A stretch of DNA of 55,323 bases, from NCBI RefSeq assembly GCF_002414845.1, contig NZ_DIAX01000077.1, forward strand, positions 1-55,323. The letters are read 5' to 3'. The notes below the pieces were generated by a model. The model saw only the letters and a program-made list of their open reading frames with translations, made no database searches and had not been told where the DNA came from. The translations under genes were made by a program, and so were the position numbers. The DNA is from Gordonia sp. UBA5067. Its GTDB lineage: Bacteria; Actinomycetota; Actinomycetes; Mycobacteriales; Mycobacteriaceae. Positions within the stretch are counted from its first letter, which is position 1. Every line of letters begins with the position of its first letter. Shown here piece by piece: positions 34,846 to 43,841 of this stretch.

Positions 34846-36381
34846 ATGCGACGTGGGAACAGAGTGGTCGTCCTCGGCGGTAGCATCGCCGGGATGTGTG
34901 CCGCCGGGGCTGCGGCACCGTACTTCGACGAGGTCGTCGTGCTCGAGCGCGACGTCATCGGTGCGGCCGCCGAGCACCGCCGTGGTGTGCCGCAGAGCAA
35001 GCACCCGCACTTCTTGCTCAACTCGGGCCGCCGCGCACTCACCCAGATCTATCCTGGGTTTGAGGACGCGCTGATCGACGCGGGCGCGTTGCACCTGATG
35101 CCGTCGCAGGCGGCGGCACACTGCGAGGGTGCCGGCTGGATTCCGCGCGGGGAGACCACCATGACGATGGTCTTCTCGTCGCGACTACTCATCGAGCGCA
35201 CCCTGCGCGACAAGATGGCGCAAGTCGCCAACATCGTCGTGCAGGAGGGGATGGTCGTCGCCGGGCTGTCGACGACCGGCGATCCCGGCCGCGACGGCCG
35301 GGTCACCGGGGTGTGGGTCACCGGCGGCGCGGAGGGGGACCGACGGCTCATCGAGGCCGACCTCGTGATCGACGCGCTGGGCCGCGGCTCGCCGGTGTCG
35401 AAGTGGCTGGCGAAGGCGGGGTGGCCGGAGGTCCCCGTACAGTCCCTCGACGCGGGGGTCACCTACACCTCGCGCTGGTATCAGAAGCCGGCCGAACTCC
35501 CCGAGGCCTGGTGGTGGGAACAGATGTCGGTGATGCCCACGGCGGACACCGCGCCCCATCCACCCGAACACGACTTCCTGTGCCAGATCTTCCCGATCGA
35601 GCGCGACCGCGTCCTGGTGACGATGGGCTCGTGGGGACACCCCATGCCCCGCGAGGAGGACGAGTTCGTCGAGGCCACGCGCAAGGTCCGGGCGCCCGCC
35701 TTCGGTGCGGCTGTCGCGATGTGCGAGCCGATCTCGAAGGTGTTCGTCACCAAGTCGACGGGGAACCGCCGGCGACGCTACGACCGTCTGGACCACCCGC
35801 CCGCGGGCCTCGTCGTGGTCGGGGACGCAATCTGCGGGTTCAACCCGTTCTACGCGCAGGGGATGAGCTCGGCAGGAAAGTCGGCGGTCCTGCTGGCCGA
35901 CCGGTTGGCCCAGGCCACCGAGATCGATGCCGCGTTCACGGCCGGCTATTTCGCCGCCCAGCGCAAGCTGCTCGATGACATCTGGACGCTCGCACTGGCG
36001 CGGGACCAGGGGTATGAAAACGCCGAGGGCACCGAACTCCCGCCGCGCTGGCGTCAGCGGCTCGCCTACCGGGCGTCCTGGCCGATCTTCAACCACATCT
36101 CGGCGACCACCCGGGAGGATAGGAAGGTTGAGGAACACTTCACCGCGGTCTTCAACCTCGACGAGTCTGTGACCGACATGATCAAGAACCCGCGGGTGCT
36201 GGCCGGATTCGCGTGGTACGGCGTCAAACGCGTCCTGGGTCGGACCCGCAAGCCAATCGGCTTCGACTGGCAACAGGATCCGCCGGCAGAGATCTGGCGC
36301 GACGGCAAGCCGACCCCCGGGGGGCGCGCGCAACGCCTCGGCAAGCCCAGTGAGATTGCCGCCGCCGGGACGGCGCGCTGA
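34846..36381 (+). CDS. FAD-dependent monooxygenase/oxidoreductase
   Basis: This 511-residue protein has an N-terminal FAD dinucleotide motif, VVVLGGSIAGMCAAG, and a second FAD-binding motif, GLVVVGDAICGFNPFYAQGM (the GD motif of PHBH-type monooxygenases and geranylgeranyl reductases). It likely hydroxylates or epoxidises a hydrophobic substrate with NAD(P)H and O2, or reduces a double bond; the family is broad. It is the first gene of a three-gene operon with a polytopic membrane protein (stop/start overlap) and a TetR regulator. The ATG at 34846 has a GGTGGA ribosome site; a TTG eight codons upstream is possible. Residues ~400-470 are rich in aromatic and charged residues and may form the substrate cap. 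Confidence 0.85.
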   Translation: MRRGNRVVVLGGSIAGMCAAGAAAPYFDEVVVLERDVIGAAAEHRRGVPQSKHPHFLLNSGRRALTQIYPGFEDALIDAGALHLMPSQAAAHCEGAGWIPRGETTMTMVFSSRLLIERTLRDKMAQVANIVVQEGMVVAGLSTTGDPGRDGRVTGVWVTGGAEGDRRLIEADLVIDALGRGSPVSKWLAKAGWPEVPVQSLDAGVTYTSRWYQKPAELPEAWWWEQMSVMPTADTAPHPPEHDFLCQIFPIERDRVLVTMGSWGHPMPREEDEFVEATRKVRAPAFGAAVAMCEPISKVFVTKSTGNRRRRYDRLDHPPAGLVVVGDAICGFNPFYAQGMSSAGKSAVLLADRLAQATEIDAAFTAGYFAAQRKLLDDIWTLALARDQGYENAEGTELPPRWRQRLAYRASWPIFNHISATTREDRKVEEHFTAVFNLDESVTDMIKNPRVLAGFAWYGVKRVLGRTRKPIGFDWQQDPPAEIWRDGKPTPGGRAQRLGKPSEIAAAGTAR

Positions 36382-37625
36382 TGGCCATCTGCGAGCCGGG
36401 GACACCGGCCCACATCATCACCCGCTACCTGGGATTCCTCTGCGAGGACGCCAATCCGGTTGTGGCTCTGCGTAACCCGGCCGACCTGGCAAACTGGACG
36501 CTCCCCGTCCTCGAGGTCACGATCATCCTCGGCGCCGTCCTGGCGTTGATCCACGCGATTCGCCGGTTGCGCCGCGACGGTGACCCGACCAACCTGGCGA
36601 TTTGGATCGGCTCGCTGGTCTACCTCTTCATCATCGAGCCGCCGCTGTATTTTCCGGAATGGTTCGGCATGCAGGACGCGATGGGCTTCATGTTCGCCCA
36701 TAACGTCTTCACCGTCGAGTTCATGTACGACCGCCTGCCGCTCTACATCGTCTGCTTCTATCCGGCGATGAGCCAGGTTGCCTACGAGATCGTCCGGGCA
36801 CTGGGCTTCTTCGACGGCCGGAAGTGGTCGGCGCTTCGCGGTGCGCTGGTCGTCGCACTGGTCTACCAGGTCTTCTACGAGATTTTCGACCAGCTCGGGC
36901 CGCAGCTCAAGTGGTGGGCGTGGAATGTCGACGAGCCCTTCTACAACGCGCCCGCCGGCGCATTGGGCAATCCGTCGGCGATGCCGCTACTTGATTCGGT
37001 GCCGTGGAGCAGCGTCTGGTTGTTCGCCACGGTGTCCTTTGCCGTGCTGATCTTCGCGTGCGTGCTGCTGGTCAAGAACCCCACGATCCGCGGCCGCCGG
37101 GTGCGCGGCTGGTCGCTGGTCTGGCGGGTCGTGGTGGCCGGTGCCGTGGCCGTCGTATCGATGCCGCTCATGTCGATCACGACGGCGGTCTTCGGGCGCA
37201 GCGAGAGCGCGAACCTCGGTGCGCAAACCATCGTCTTCGCCGTCCAGGTCTTCGGCATCTGGGTCGCCGGTCTGGGGCTGCTGGTCCACCAGTTGCGCCG
37301 GTTGCGGGCCGACCCGGCGTTGTCGGCGGTGCCGGCCCGGCAGGCCGCACCGTTCCTGCGGTTCTTCCCCTGGCTCTTCCTCGGGGTGCACGCCGTACTG
37401 TGGCTCGTCGCGCTGCCAGCCTATTTTGGCGCGACCGACGGTGTCACGGCCGCCGGCGCGTCGCCGATCGGCACCACCCCGGTCGGGAACCTGCCCTATG
37501 TCGTCGGATGCTTCGCCGTCGCGGTGGGCGCCCTCGTCCTGGCGCTGCGTCAGGCGCGCGGCGACCGTCCCGACGCCGACCGGTCGGTGTGTTCGGCGAC
37601 GGACCTGGAATCATCGGGGAGATGA
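36381..37625 (+). CDS. Polytopic membrane protein of unknown function
   Basis: This 414-residue protein has nine to ten hydrophobic segments and a short N-terminal region with two Cys. I do not recognise the family. Notable features are several membrane-embedded polar/aromatic patches (YLFIIEPPLYFPEWFGM, HNVFTVEFMYDRLP) and a conserved-looking FYEIFDQLGPQLKWW loop, which give it an enzyme-like rather than transporter-like feel. It overlaps the FAD monooxygenase gene by one base and the TetR gene by four, so the three form one unit. A membrane partner or companion enzyme of the monooxygenase acting on a lipid is plausible but unproven. Confidence 0.8.
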   Translation: MAICEPGTPAHIITRYLGFLCEDANPVVALRNPADLANWTLPVLEVTIILGAVLALIHAIRRLRRDGDPTNLAIWIGSLVYLFIIEPPLYFPEWFGMQDAMGFMFAHNVFTVEFMYDRLPLYIVCFYPAMSQVAYEIVRALGFFDGRKWSALRGALVVALVYQVFYEIFDQLGPQLKWWAWNVDEPFYNAPAGALGNPSAMPLLDSVPWSSVWLFATVSFAVLIFACVLLVKNPTIRGRRVRGWSLVWRVVVAGAVAVVSMPLMSITTAVFGRSESANLGAQTIVFAVQVFGIWVAGLGLLVHQLRRLRADPALSAVPARQAAPFLRFFPWLFLGVHAVLWLVALPAYFGATDGVTAAGASPIGTTPVGNLPYVVGCFAVAVGALVLALRQARGDRPDADRSVCSATDLESSGR

Positions 37626-38227
37626 GAACGCGCGGCTGGCAGGGGGACATCCCCGCGGACTCTGACGAGGCCCGGGAACGGATTCTGGCGGCGGCATCGC
37701 GGTGTGTCACCCGCTTCGGACTGCAGAAGACGCGGCTGGCCGATGTGGCCGCCGAGGCCGGGGTCACCAGGCAGACGGTCTACCGCTACTTCTCGTCGGT
37801 CAACGAGATGCTGGCCGCGGTTGCCGCCGACGGTGTCGGCGACTTCCTTGATCGGATGGGGACGGCGCTGGCGCACGTCCACACCGCTGAAGACGCGATT
37901 GTCGAGACGATCGTCTACTGCCTCGAGGTGCTCCCGGAAGAGCCCGCGCTCGGTTTGATGCTGCGGGTCGGCGAAACCGAATTCTTCACCAGCGAGGCAA
38001 CGTCGTCGGGCGCGATAGCCCTGGGTGCCGAGATGCTTCGGCGACTGCCGGTGGACTGGGCGGAGCAGGGCTACGACCAGGATGCGATGACGGGACTGGC
38101 CGAACTCGTGATGCGGATCTGGCTGAGTTTTCAGATGTACCCGAACCATCCCCCGCGCAGTGCTGCGCAGATGCGGGCGTTCATCCGCCGCACGGTGGTG
38201 CCGGGCACCAGATCGCACCAACCCTAG
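37622..38227 (+). CDS. TetR-family transcriptional regulator
   Basis: This 201-residue protein has an N-terminal TetR helix-turn-helix (residues ~18-62) including RLADVAAEAGVTRQTVYRYF, and a helical ligand-binding C-terminal part. It is the last gene of the monooxygenase-membrane protein operon and overlaps the preceding gene by four bases. It most likely autoregulates that operon through the GTGAG-CCGA-CTCAC site inside the promoter at 34750-34778. Its stop abuts the stop of the convergent nhaA gene with no spacer, so transcripts of the two operons may overlap. Confidence 0.9.
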   Translation: MRTRGWQGDIPADSDEARERILAAASRCVTRFGLQKTRLADVAAEAGVTRQTVYRYFSSVNEMLAAVAADGVGDFLDRMGTALAHVHTAEDAIVETIVYCLEVLPEEPALGLMLRVGETEFFTSEATSSGAIALGAEMLRRLPVDWAEQGYDQDAMTGLAELVMRIWLSFQMYPNHPPRSAAQMRAFIRRTVVPGTRSHQP

Positions 38228-39487
38228 TCAGTGCTCCGCGTGGTGCCGGTTGCGGGCGAATAGCAACGCGCCGGCAAGCACCGCCGCCGCCGTCGACGCC
38301 GTGAGGATCGCGATTTTGGCGTGGTCCAGCGAGACCGGGTCACCACGGAACGTCAACTCCGCGACCAGCAGTGAGACGGTGAACCCGATGCCGGCGAGCA
38401 GCGACATGCCAAAGATGTCGGGCCAGCGCACGCCGGGGCTGAGCTTGGTCCGCGAAACGGCCAGGGTGAGCCACGTGGTTCCCATGATGCCGATGGGCTT
38501 GCCCAACAAGAGCCCGGCGATGATTCCGACCGCGATCGGGTCCGAGAGTGCGCCGCCCAGTGAACCGCCGCCGCTGAAGCCGACCCCGGCCGAGAAGAAG
38601 GCGAAGACGGGTACCGCGAAACCTGCTGACAGGGGCCGGAAGCGGTGCTCGAACTGGCCGGCCAGCCCGTCCGGGTTGGCCGGGGTGCTACCGCGCCGTA
38701 CGGGTACCGCAAAGCCCAGCAGGACGCCGGCGATGGTGGCGTGGATCCCGGACGCGTGGACAAAGCCCCAGCACACGATTCCGAGCGGCAGGAGCACCAC
38801 CCATGCCGCCCAGGGCGAGCGCGAAAACCAGTCCGAATATCGGTGCGAGAGGCCGGCGAAGACGGCCAGCGGGATGAGGCTGACCAGTAGCGGCACCCAT
38901 TTCAGGTGATCGGTGTAGACAACGGCGATGATCACGATGGCGATCAGATCGTCGACGACGGCGAGCGTCAGCAGGAACAGTCGCAGGGATGCGGGCAGAC
39001 TGGATCCGACGACGGCCAGCACCGCCACCGCGAACGCGATGTCGGTGGCGGTCGGAATCGCCCAGCCGTGGCTTCCCGGCCCCCCGCGGTTCACGAGCAG
39101 ATAGATGACCGCAGGCACGACGACACCGCCGACTGCCGCGAGTACCGGGACCATCGCGGTCCGCGGGGAACGCAGATCACCCTCGACGAACTCCCGTTTC
39201 AGCTCGAGTCCGATGAGGAAGAAGAACACGGCGAGCAGGCCGTCGGCCGCCCAGTGCCCGAGGGAGAGGTCCAGGTGCCACGGCCCATATCCGACGACGG
39301 TGTCGCGGGCCGTCGTATACGCGCCCGAGAACGGACTGTTGGCGATGATCAGCGCAGTCACCGCGGCGCCGACGAGCAAGAAGCCGCCCACTGTCTCCTT
39401 ACGGAGGGTATCGACGATCCGCAGTGTCTCCCGTGTCGACGCGGGACTGAAGGCCTGCTGTCCGGGCGGTCCCGGTTGTGCCGGCAC
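38228..39487 (-). CDS. nhaA: Na+/H+ antiporter NhaA
   Basis: This 419-residue protein has about twelve transmembrane helices. The NhaA ion-binding aspartates are visible in VVDDLIAI (the paired Asp of TM5), and the unwound helix region is represented by [14 protein letters not shown]. The [11 protein letters not shown] stretch is also family-typical. It exchanges Na+ or Li+ for protons, giving pH and salt homeostasis. The start is a GTG six bases after the citA stop on the same strand, suggesting co-transcription with citA. A later start is possible because the first ~25 residues are Pro/Gln-rich and have only a weak ribosome site. Confidence 0.92.
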   Translation of the reverse strand: MPAQPGPPGQQAFSPASTRETLRIVDTLRKETVGGFLLVGAAVTALIIANSPFSGAYTTARDTVVGYGPWHLDLSLGHWAADGLLAVFFFLIGLELKREFVEGDLRSPRTAMVPVLAAVGGVVVPAVIYLLVNRGGPGSHGWAIPTATDIAFAVAVLAVVGSSLPASLRLFLLTLAVVDDLIAIVIIAVVYTDHLKWVPLLVSLIPLAVFAGLSHRYSDWFSRSPWAAWVVLLPLGIVCWGFVHASGIHATIAGVLLGFAVPVRRGSTPANPDGLAGQFEHRFRPLSAGFAVPVFAFFSAGVGFSGGGSLGGALSDPIAVGIIAGLLLGKPIGIMGTTWLTLAVSRTKLSPGVRWPDIFGMSLLAGIGFTVSLLVAELTFRGDPVSLDHAKIAILTASTAAAVLAGALLFARNRHHAEH

Positions 39488-39493
39488 CCCGTC

Positions 39494-40630
39494 TCACACG
39501 GCGGGATCGGGGGTAAGGCTGTCCCAGCCGGGCACGTCTTCCGGGCGTCGCGGCGGCGGTCCGGTATAGATCGCGGCCGGGCGCACCAGTCGGCCGAGCT
39601 TCTTCTGCTCGAGGATGTGCGCACACCAGCCAGCCGATCGCCCGCAGGTGAACATGGCCGGCATCATCGGCGCGGGCACCTGCGCGAAGTCGAGGATGAC
39701 CGCCGCCCAGAACTCGACATTCGTCTCGATGGCGCGGTCGGGACGGCGTTCGCGCAACTCGGTGAGCGCAGCCTGCTCGAGGGCCGCAGCTACCTCGAAA
39801 CGGGGGACGGCCAACCGGCGCGCCGTCTCGCGCAGCACACGGGCGCGCGGATCCTCGGCGCGGTAGACGCGGTGCCCGAAGCCCATCAGCTTCTCCTTGC
39901 GATCAAGGATGCCCTTGACCAGCGCGCGCGGATCGCCGGACGCCTCGACCTCGGCGATCATCGGCAGTACGCGCGCGGGGGCACCGCCGTGCAACGGGCC
40001 CGACATGGCGCCAATGGCGCCGGACAGCGCGGCCGCGACGTCGGCACCGGTCGAGGCGATGACGCGTGCGGTGAAGGTCGAGGCGTTCATGCCGTGCTCG
40101 GCGGCGCTGACCCAGTAGGCGTCGATGGCCTCGGTGTGGCGCGGATCGGGCTCGCCGCGCCAGCGGGTCATGAACCGCTCGGTCACGCTGGCGCACTCGT
40201 CGATTCGGTCCTGCGGCACCGGCGGCAGGTCGCCGCGCGCGGACTGCGCCACGTACGACAGGGTCATCACCGATGCGCGGGCGAGGTCGGCGCGGGCCTG
40301 CTCGTCGTCGATGTCGAGGAGTGGTTCAAAACCCCATAGCGGTGCCAGCGTCGGCAAAGCCGCTTGAACGTCGACACGGACGTCGCCGGAGCGGGTCACC
40401 AATTCCAGGGGTGGTGCCGGGGCAAGCGATTGGCCGAACCGGCCGTCGACGAGCAGGGACCACACATCACCGAAGGTCACCCGGTTCTCCACGAGGTCCT
40501 CGATGTCGACGCCGCGGTAGCGCAAATTGCCGCCGTCCTTATCGGGTTCGGCGATCTCTGTGGTGAAGGCGACGACGCCCTCGAGCCCGGGGACGAAGTC
40601 CGCGGGCACGGCGGGACCGGATGCGGTCAT
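39494..40630 (-). CDS. citA: Citrate synthase 2 (CitA type)
   Basis: This 378-residue citrate-synthase-fold enzyme condenses oxaloacetate and acetyl-CoA (or a related acyl-CoA). Active-site histidines are in EHGMNAST and GPLHGGAP, and FGHRVYRAEDPRA binds substrate. The catalytic Asp position is Glu in ETNVEFW, whereas the GltA2 paralogue at 45507 has Asp (NVDFY). I believe this substitution is shared by the mycobacterial CitA group (Rv0889c). A Shine-Dalgarno CAGGAGT precedes the ATG, with a TAGGAT -10 further up. It diverges from pdxH and is followed by nhaA. Confidence 0.9.
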   Translation of the reverse strand: MTASGPAVPADFVPGLEGVVAFTTEIAEPDKDGGNLRYRGVDIEDLVENRVTFGDVWSLLVDGRFGQSLAPAPPLELVTRSGDVRVDVQAALPTLAPLWGFEPLLDIDDEQARADLARASVMTLSYVAQSARGDLPPVPQDRIDECASVTERFMTRWRGEPDPRHTEAIDAYWVSAAEHGMNASTFTARVIASTGADVAAALSGAIGAMSGPLHGGAPARVLPMIAEVEASGDPRALVKGILDRKEKLMGFGHRVYRAEDPRARVLRETARRLAVPRFEVAAALEQAALTELRERRPDRAIETNVEFWAAVILDFAQVPAPMMPAMFTCGRSAGWCAHILEQKKLGRLVRPAAIYTGPPPRRPEDVPGWDSLTPDPAV

Positions 40631-40673
40631 GGGGAAACTCCTGATTGTCCGAATTGGCGGGGACCTGGATCTG

Positions 40674-40679
40674 ATCCTA
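40674..40679 (-). promoter_or_regulatory. -10 box of citA
   Basis: On the minus strand this reads TAGGAT, giving a ~37-base leader that contains the CAGGAGT ribosome site. It is back-to-back with the pdxH -10 fourteen bases away. Confidence 0.35.
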
Positions 40680-40692
40680 AGCGTCCCGAGAG

Positions 40693-40698
40693 TAGCTT
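40693..40698 (+). promoter_or_regulatory. -10 box of pdxH (leaderless)
   Basis: TAGCTT ends eight bases before the pdxH ATG at 40707, with no ribosome site between, so translation is likely leaderless. It also rules out the longer in-frame upstream extension of pdxH. Confidence 0.4.
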
Positions 40699-40706
40699 GG
40701 GCACCT

Positions 40707-41414
40707 ATGGAACCGCGCAGCGAACACCCGCTCGATCTGGCTGCGATGCGCGTCGGGTACGGCAGCGCCGCGACGGCCGGCGCCGACGGCGTTGCCGTGC
40801 ACCTGGACGTGTCGTGGCTGACGGGCGATCCGCCGTGGTTGGAGCTCTTCGAGCGGTGGCTGGCCGAAGCGGTCGCGGCCACGATCCCCGAGCCCAACGC
40901 GATGGTCGTCGGCACGGTCGGCGCCGATGGTCGGCCCGCGACGCGAACCGTGCTGTGCAAGGGGGTTGGCGCGCCGGGAATCTCCTTCTTCACCGGCTAT
41001 GAGTCCGCCAAGGGGCTCGCGCTGGCCGCAAACCCGGTCGCTTCGTTGACCTTCCCGTGGATAGCACTGGAACGCCAGGTCCACTTCCGCGGCCGCGTCA
41101 CCAGGGTAGGCGCCGAGGTGACGCAGGCGTATTGGGACTCGCGACCGCGCGGCTCGCAGATCTCGGCCTATACGTCCGCGCAATCGCAGCCGATCGCCGA
41201 TCGGGCGGCGCTGGAGGCCGCCGCACAGCGCACCGCCGAGCGGTTCGGCGGGATCGACGGCGATAGACCGATTCCCGTGCCGCCACACTGGGGCGGCTAC
41301 CTCGTCGACGTCGACCGGGCCGAGTTCTGGCAGGGTCGTGCCGACCGTTTGCACAACCGTGTGTGCGCGGTGCGCGGCGAAGGGCGCTGGGATACCGCCA
41401 GGCTCCAGCCGTAG
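40707..41414 (+). CDS. pdxH: Pyridoxamine 5'-phosphate oxidase
   Basis: This 235-residue FMN enzyme oxidises pyridoxamine- or pyridoxine-5'-phosphate to PLP, the last step of vitamin B6 supply. It has the FMN-binding stretches PATRTVLCKG and FTGYESAKG, SRPRGSQISAYTS, and the C-terminal FWQGRADRLHNR that binds PLP. Length and order of motifs match the family (Rv2607 in M. tuberculosis). The ATG at 40707 follows a TAGCTT -10 closely. It is divergent from citA and is followed by an MFS transporter gene after six bases. The citA-pdxH-gltA neighbourhood is common in related genera. Confidence 0.93.
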   Translation: MEPRSEHPLDLAAMRVGYGSAATAGADGVAVHLDVSWLTGDPPWLELFERWLAEAVAATIPEPNAMVVGTVGADGRPATRTVLCKGVGAPGISFFTGYESAKGLALAANPVASLTFPWIALERQVHFRGRVTRVGAEVTQAYWDSRPRGSQISAYTSAQSQPIADRAALEAAAQRTAERFGGIDGDRPIPVPPHWGGYLVDVDRAEFWQGRADRLHNRVCAVRGEGRWDTARLQP

Positions 41415-41420
41415 CGCGCG

Positions 41421-42698
41421 GTGCGCCGATTCCTGGCCGATACCCGGCCGCTGGGCAATGACGACTTTCGCCACCTGTGGGTGGCCAACATCGTCACGGT
41501 TGTCGGTGCCCAGCTCACCGTCGTGGCGGTGCCGCTGCAGATCTATGCGATTACCCAGAGTTCGCTGTACGTCGGCTTGACCGGCATGTTCGGTCTGGTG
41601 CCGCTGGTCGGATTCGGATTGTGGGGCGGGGCGCTGGCCGACGTCGTCGACCGGCGAACGATTCTGTTGGTGACGACGACCGGCCTCATCGCGACGGCAG
41701 TCCTGTTCTTCGCCCAGGCCGTGGCCGGATTGAACAACGTGTGGCTGCTGCTCGCGCTGTTCTCGGTGCAACAGGCGTTCTTCGCCGTCAACCAGCCGAC
41801 GCGCAGTGCGGTGCTGCCGCGCATCCTGCCGCTGGCCCAACTGCCGGCCGCGAATTCGCTGAACATGACGGTCGTGCAGGCCGGTGCGATCGTGGGGCCG
41901 TTGCTCGGCGGTGTGCTGGTGCCGGTGCTGGGGTTCTCGTTGATGTACCTGTTGGACAGCCTGTCCCTGTTGACGACGCTCTGGGCGGTGTGGCGGCTGC
42001 CGTCGCTGGTACCCGAGAGCGTCAGTGGCGACGGCCCGCGCCCGACGGTCGGGCTGCGGGCCATCCTCGACGGACTGGGCTATCTGCGCGGGCACAAGGT
42101 GCTGCTGATGTCGTTTGTCGTCGATCTCATCGCCATGGTTTTCGGTATGCCGCGAATCCTGTTCCCGCAGATTGCGCACGAGAGTTTCGGCGGTCAGACC
42201 GATGGCGGGTGGCAGGTTGCGCTGCTGTTTGCCGCGATTCCGCTGGGTGCGGTGCTCGGCGGCATCTTCTCGGGCTGGGTCTCGCGAGTGAGCAGACAGG
42301 GGCTGGCCGTCGTCGTGTGTGTCGTCGTGTGGGGGGTGGCGGTGGCCGTGGCCGGCACCGCCCTGTTCTTCGCCGACGGCGCTTGGTATCCGGTGTTGCC
42401 CCTGGTGGCGGCTGCGCTGGTCGTCGGCGGTGCCGCAGACATGGTGTCGTCGGCTTTTCGGCAGACAATGCTGCAGTCGGCGGCCGACGATGCGGTGCGC
42501 GGGCGGTTGCAGGGAGTGTTCATCGTCGTCGTCGCCGGTGGTCCGCGGCTGGCCGATGTCGGCCACGGCTGGGTGGCCGCCGTCGCCGGGACCGCGGTCG
42601 CGACGGCCGGCGGCGGGCTGGCGGTCGTCGTGCTGACGATCGTGGCCGCTCTTGCCGTCCCGGTGTTCGTCCGGTACCGGGTCACGCCGAGCAGCTGA
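41421..42698 (+). CDS. MFS exporter
   Basis: This 425-residue protein has twelve transmembrane helices. A loop 2-3 motif appears as GGALADVVDRRTILL (related to the MFS G-x3-D-R-x-G-R-R motif). The N-terminal FRHLWVANIVTVVGAQLT and the sequence overall resemble the EntS/tetracycline-resistance-like exporters of the DUF894 type. It probably exports a small hydrophobic or siderophore-like molecule; the substrate is unknown. It starts with GTG six bases after the pdxH stop and is probably co-transcribed with it. It is convergent with the DUF2236 oxygenase gene. Confidence 0.87.
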   Translation: MRRFLADTRPLGNDDFRHLWVANIVTVVGAQLTVVAVPLQIYAITQSSLYVGLTGMFGLVPLVGFGLWGGALADVVDRRTILLVTTTGLIATAVLFFAQAVAGLNNVWLLLALFSVQQAFFAVNQPTRSAVLPRILPLAQLPAANSLNMTVVQAGAIVGPLLGGVLVPVLGFSLMYLLDSLSLLTTLWAVWRLPSLVPESVSGDGPRPTVGLRAILDGLGYLRGHKVLLMSFVVDLIAMVFGMPRILFPQIAHESFGGQTDGGWQVALLFAAIPLGAVLGGIFSGWVSRVSRQGLAVVVCVVVWGVAVAVAGTALFFADGAWYPVLPLVAAALVVGGAADMVSSAFRQTMLQSAADDAVRGRLQGVFIVVVAGGPRLADVGHGWVAAVAGTAVATAGGGLAVVVLTIVAALAVPVFVRYRVTPSS

Positions 42699-42772
42699 GA
42701 CCAGCGAGCAGTCGGCGACCCGCCCGTCGGACGAACGGCCAGGACGACGGGTTCACGAAGGGCGGTGATGCG

Positions 42773-43792
42773 CTATTCGTGAGTCTCGTTGGACTGCCAG
42801 GGCAGGTTCGCGCGACGAGACGCCTGGACGGGGCAGTAGTGGATCGGGTTGTCGCGCTCGGCGCCGGTGGGCAGGTTGCGGGCCGGGGTCTGCAGGATTG
42901 GGGCATCGGACCGTACCCGGCCGGACCGGCGATCGTCGGCGTCGCGGGCTCGCGGGTGCCGGCGGTAGCGCGGCGGCACCAGCGCCATGGCCGCGTTGAC
43001 CGCCTTCCCGAACCGGCGGAACAACCGCTCGTCGCGCTCGCTCCACCGCAGGCCCAGCATCTCGCGGATCGGTTCGTCGTAGAGGCCGGTGGTGATCCAC
43101 AGGAACACCTTCTGGCCTTGGGTGGCCTGGATCTTCCAGAGCCACTTCGGCGTCCACGACGGCATCCACGGCGGGGGCGGCAGTTTGGTGATGTCGAGGA
43201 CGGTGCGTACCGCAGCGTGATCGCGCAACTCGTGGCGGCACATGTGCTCCCAGTAGGCGAGGAATTCCTCGTAGGAGTCGGGGCAGGGGCGCATCGACAC
43301 GCCATAGCGCGAGTACCAGGTGCGCGACTCCTCGAACAGCTGGCGCTTGGTGGCCTCGCTGATCGGCGGTCCGAACACCTCGGCGCACCGGATGTTGCCG
43401 TACCAGAAGGTCGCGTGGGCCCAGTAGAAGACGTCGGGGTCCAGGGCGTGGTAGCGGCTACCGTCTTCCAGTTGGCCTTTGATGGTGAGGTGGTAGTCGC
43501 GGACTTCTTGGCCGGTCTTGGTGGGATCGGGGTCGAAGACGACGCCGCCGATTGGGTACATCGACCGGAACAGTCGCTCCCAGCGCTCGCCGAAGAAGTC
43601 GGAGTGTTCCCACACCCCGGCCGCGAGTTTGGGGTGCATGTTTTGCATGGAACCGGACCACAGGCCCAGGAATAGTCCGCGCCAGTCGCCGAAGTAGGCG
43701 AACGTGGCCGACTTGGCGTCGACCTCGGGAAGGTCGTCGAGAACAGTGTCGTCGACGATGGCGGCTGTGGTCGGCTCGATCACCTCGGTCAT
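42773..43792 (-). CDS. DUF2236 / MpaB-type oxygenase
   Basis: This 339-residue predominantly helical protein has the DUF2236 (latex-clearing-protein-like, MpaB/Lcp) hallmarks: SRYHALDPDVFYWAHATF, with the conserved His/Trp/His arrangement, and HMCRHELRDH with further His. Family members are haem or metal oxygenases; Lcp cleaves polyisoprene, MpaB cleaves a prenyl chain, and most actinobacterial paralogues are uncharacterised. The substrate here is unknown. The C-terminal ~70 residues are basic and polar. The 5' end has a TAGACT -10 (43801-43806) eight bases from the ATG, inside a 26-base inverted repeat that looks like a repressor site. Confidence 0.83.
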   Translation of the reverse strand: MTEVIEPTTAAIVDDTVLDDLPEVDAKSATFAYFGDWRGLFLGLWSGSMQNMHPKLAAGVWEHSDFFGERWERLFRSMYPIGGVVFDPDPTKTGQEVRDYHLTIKGQLEDGSRYHALDPDVFYWAHATFWYGNIRCAEVFGPPISEATKRQLFEESRTWYSRYGVSMRPCPDSYEEFLAYWEHMCRHELRDHAAVRTVLDITKLPPPPWMPSWTPKWLWKIQATQGQKVFLWITTGLYDEPIREMLGLRWSERDERLFRRFGKAVNAAMALVPPRYRRHPRARDADDRRSGRVRSDAPILQTPARNLPTGAERDNPIHYCPVQASRRANLPWQSNETHE

Positions 43793-43817
43793 GAGACGAA
43801 AGTCTAAATCTGTCTCA
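43792..43817 (-). promoter_or_regulatory. Promoter and operator-like inverted repeat of the DUF2236 gene
   Basis: TGAGAC (43792-43797) and GTCTCA (43812-43817) form a perfect 6-base inverted repeat with a 14-base centre, and flanking bases partly match. The minus-strand -10 TAGACT (43806-43801) lies in the centre, eight bases from the start codon. Bound protein would cover both -10 and transcript start, as in TetR-type repression. Confidence 0.4.
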
Positions 43818-43841
43818 GCCTGGAGTCAATCAGGGCCGGTC

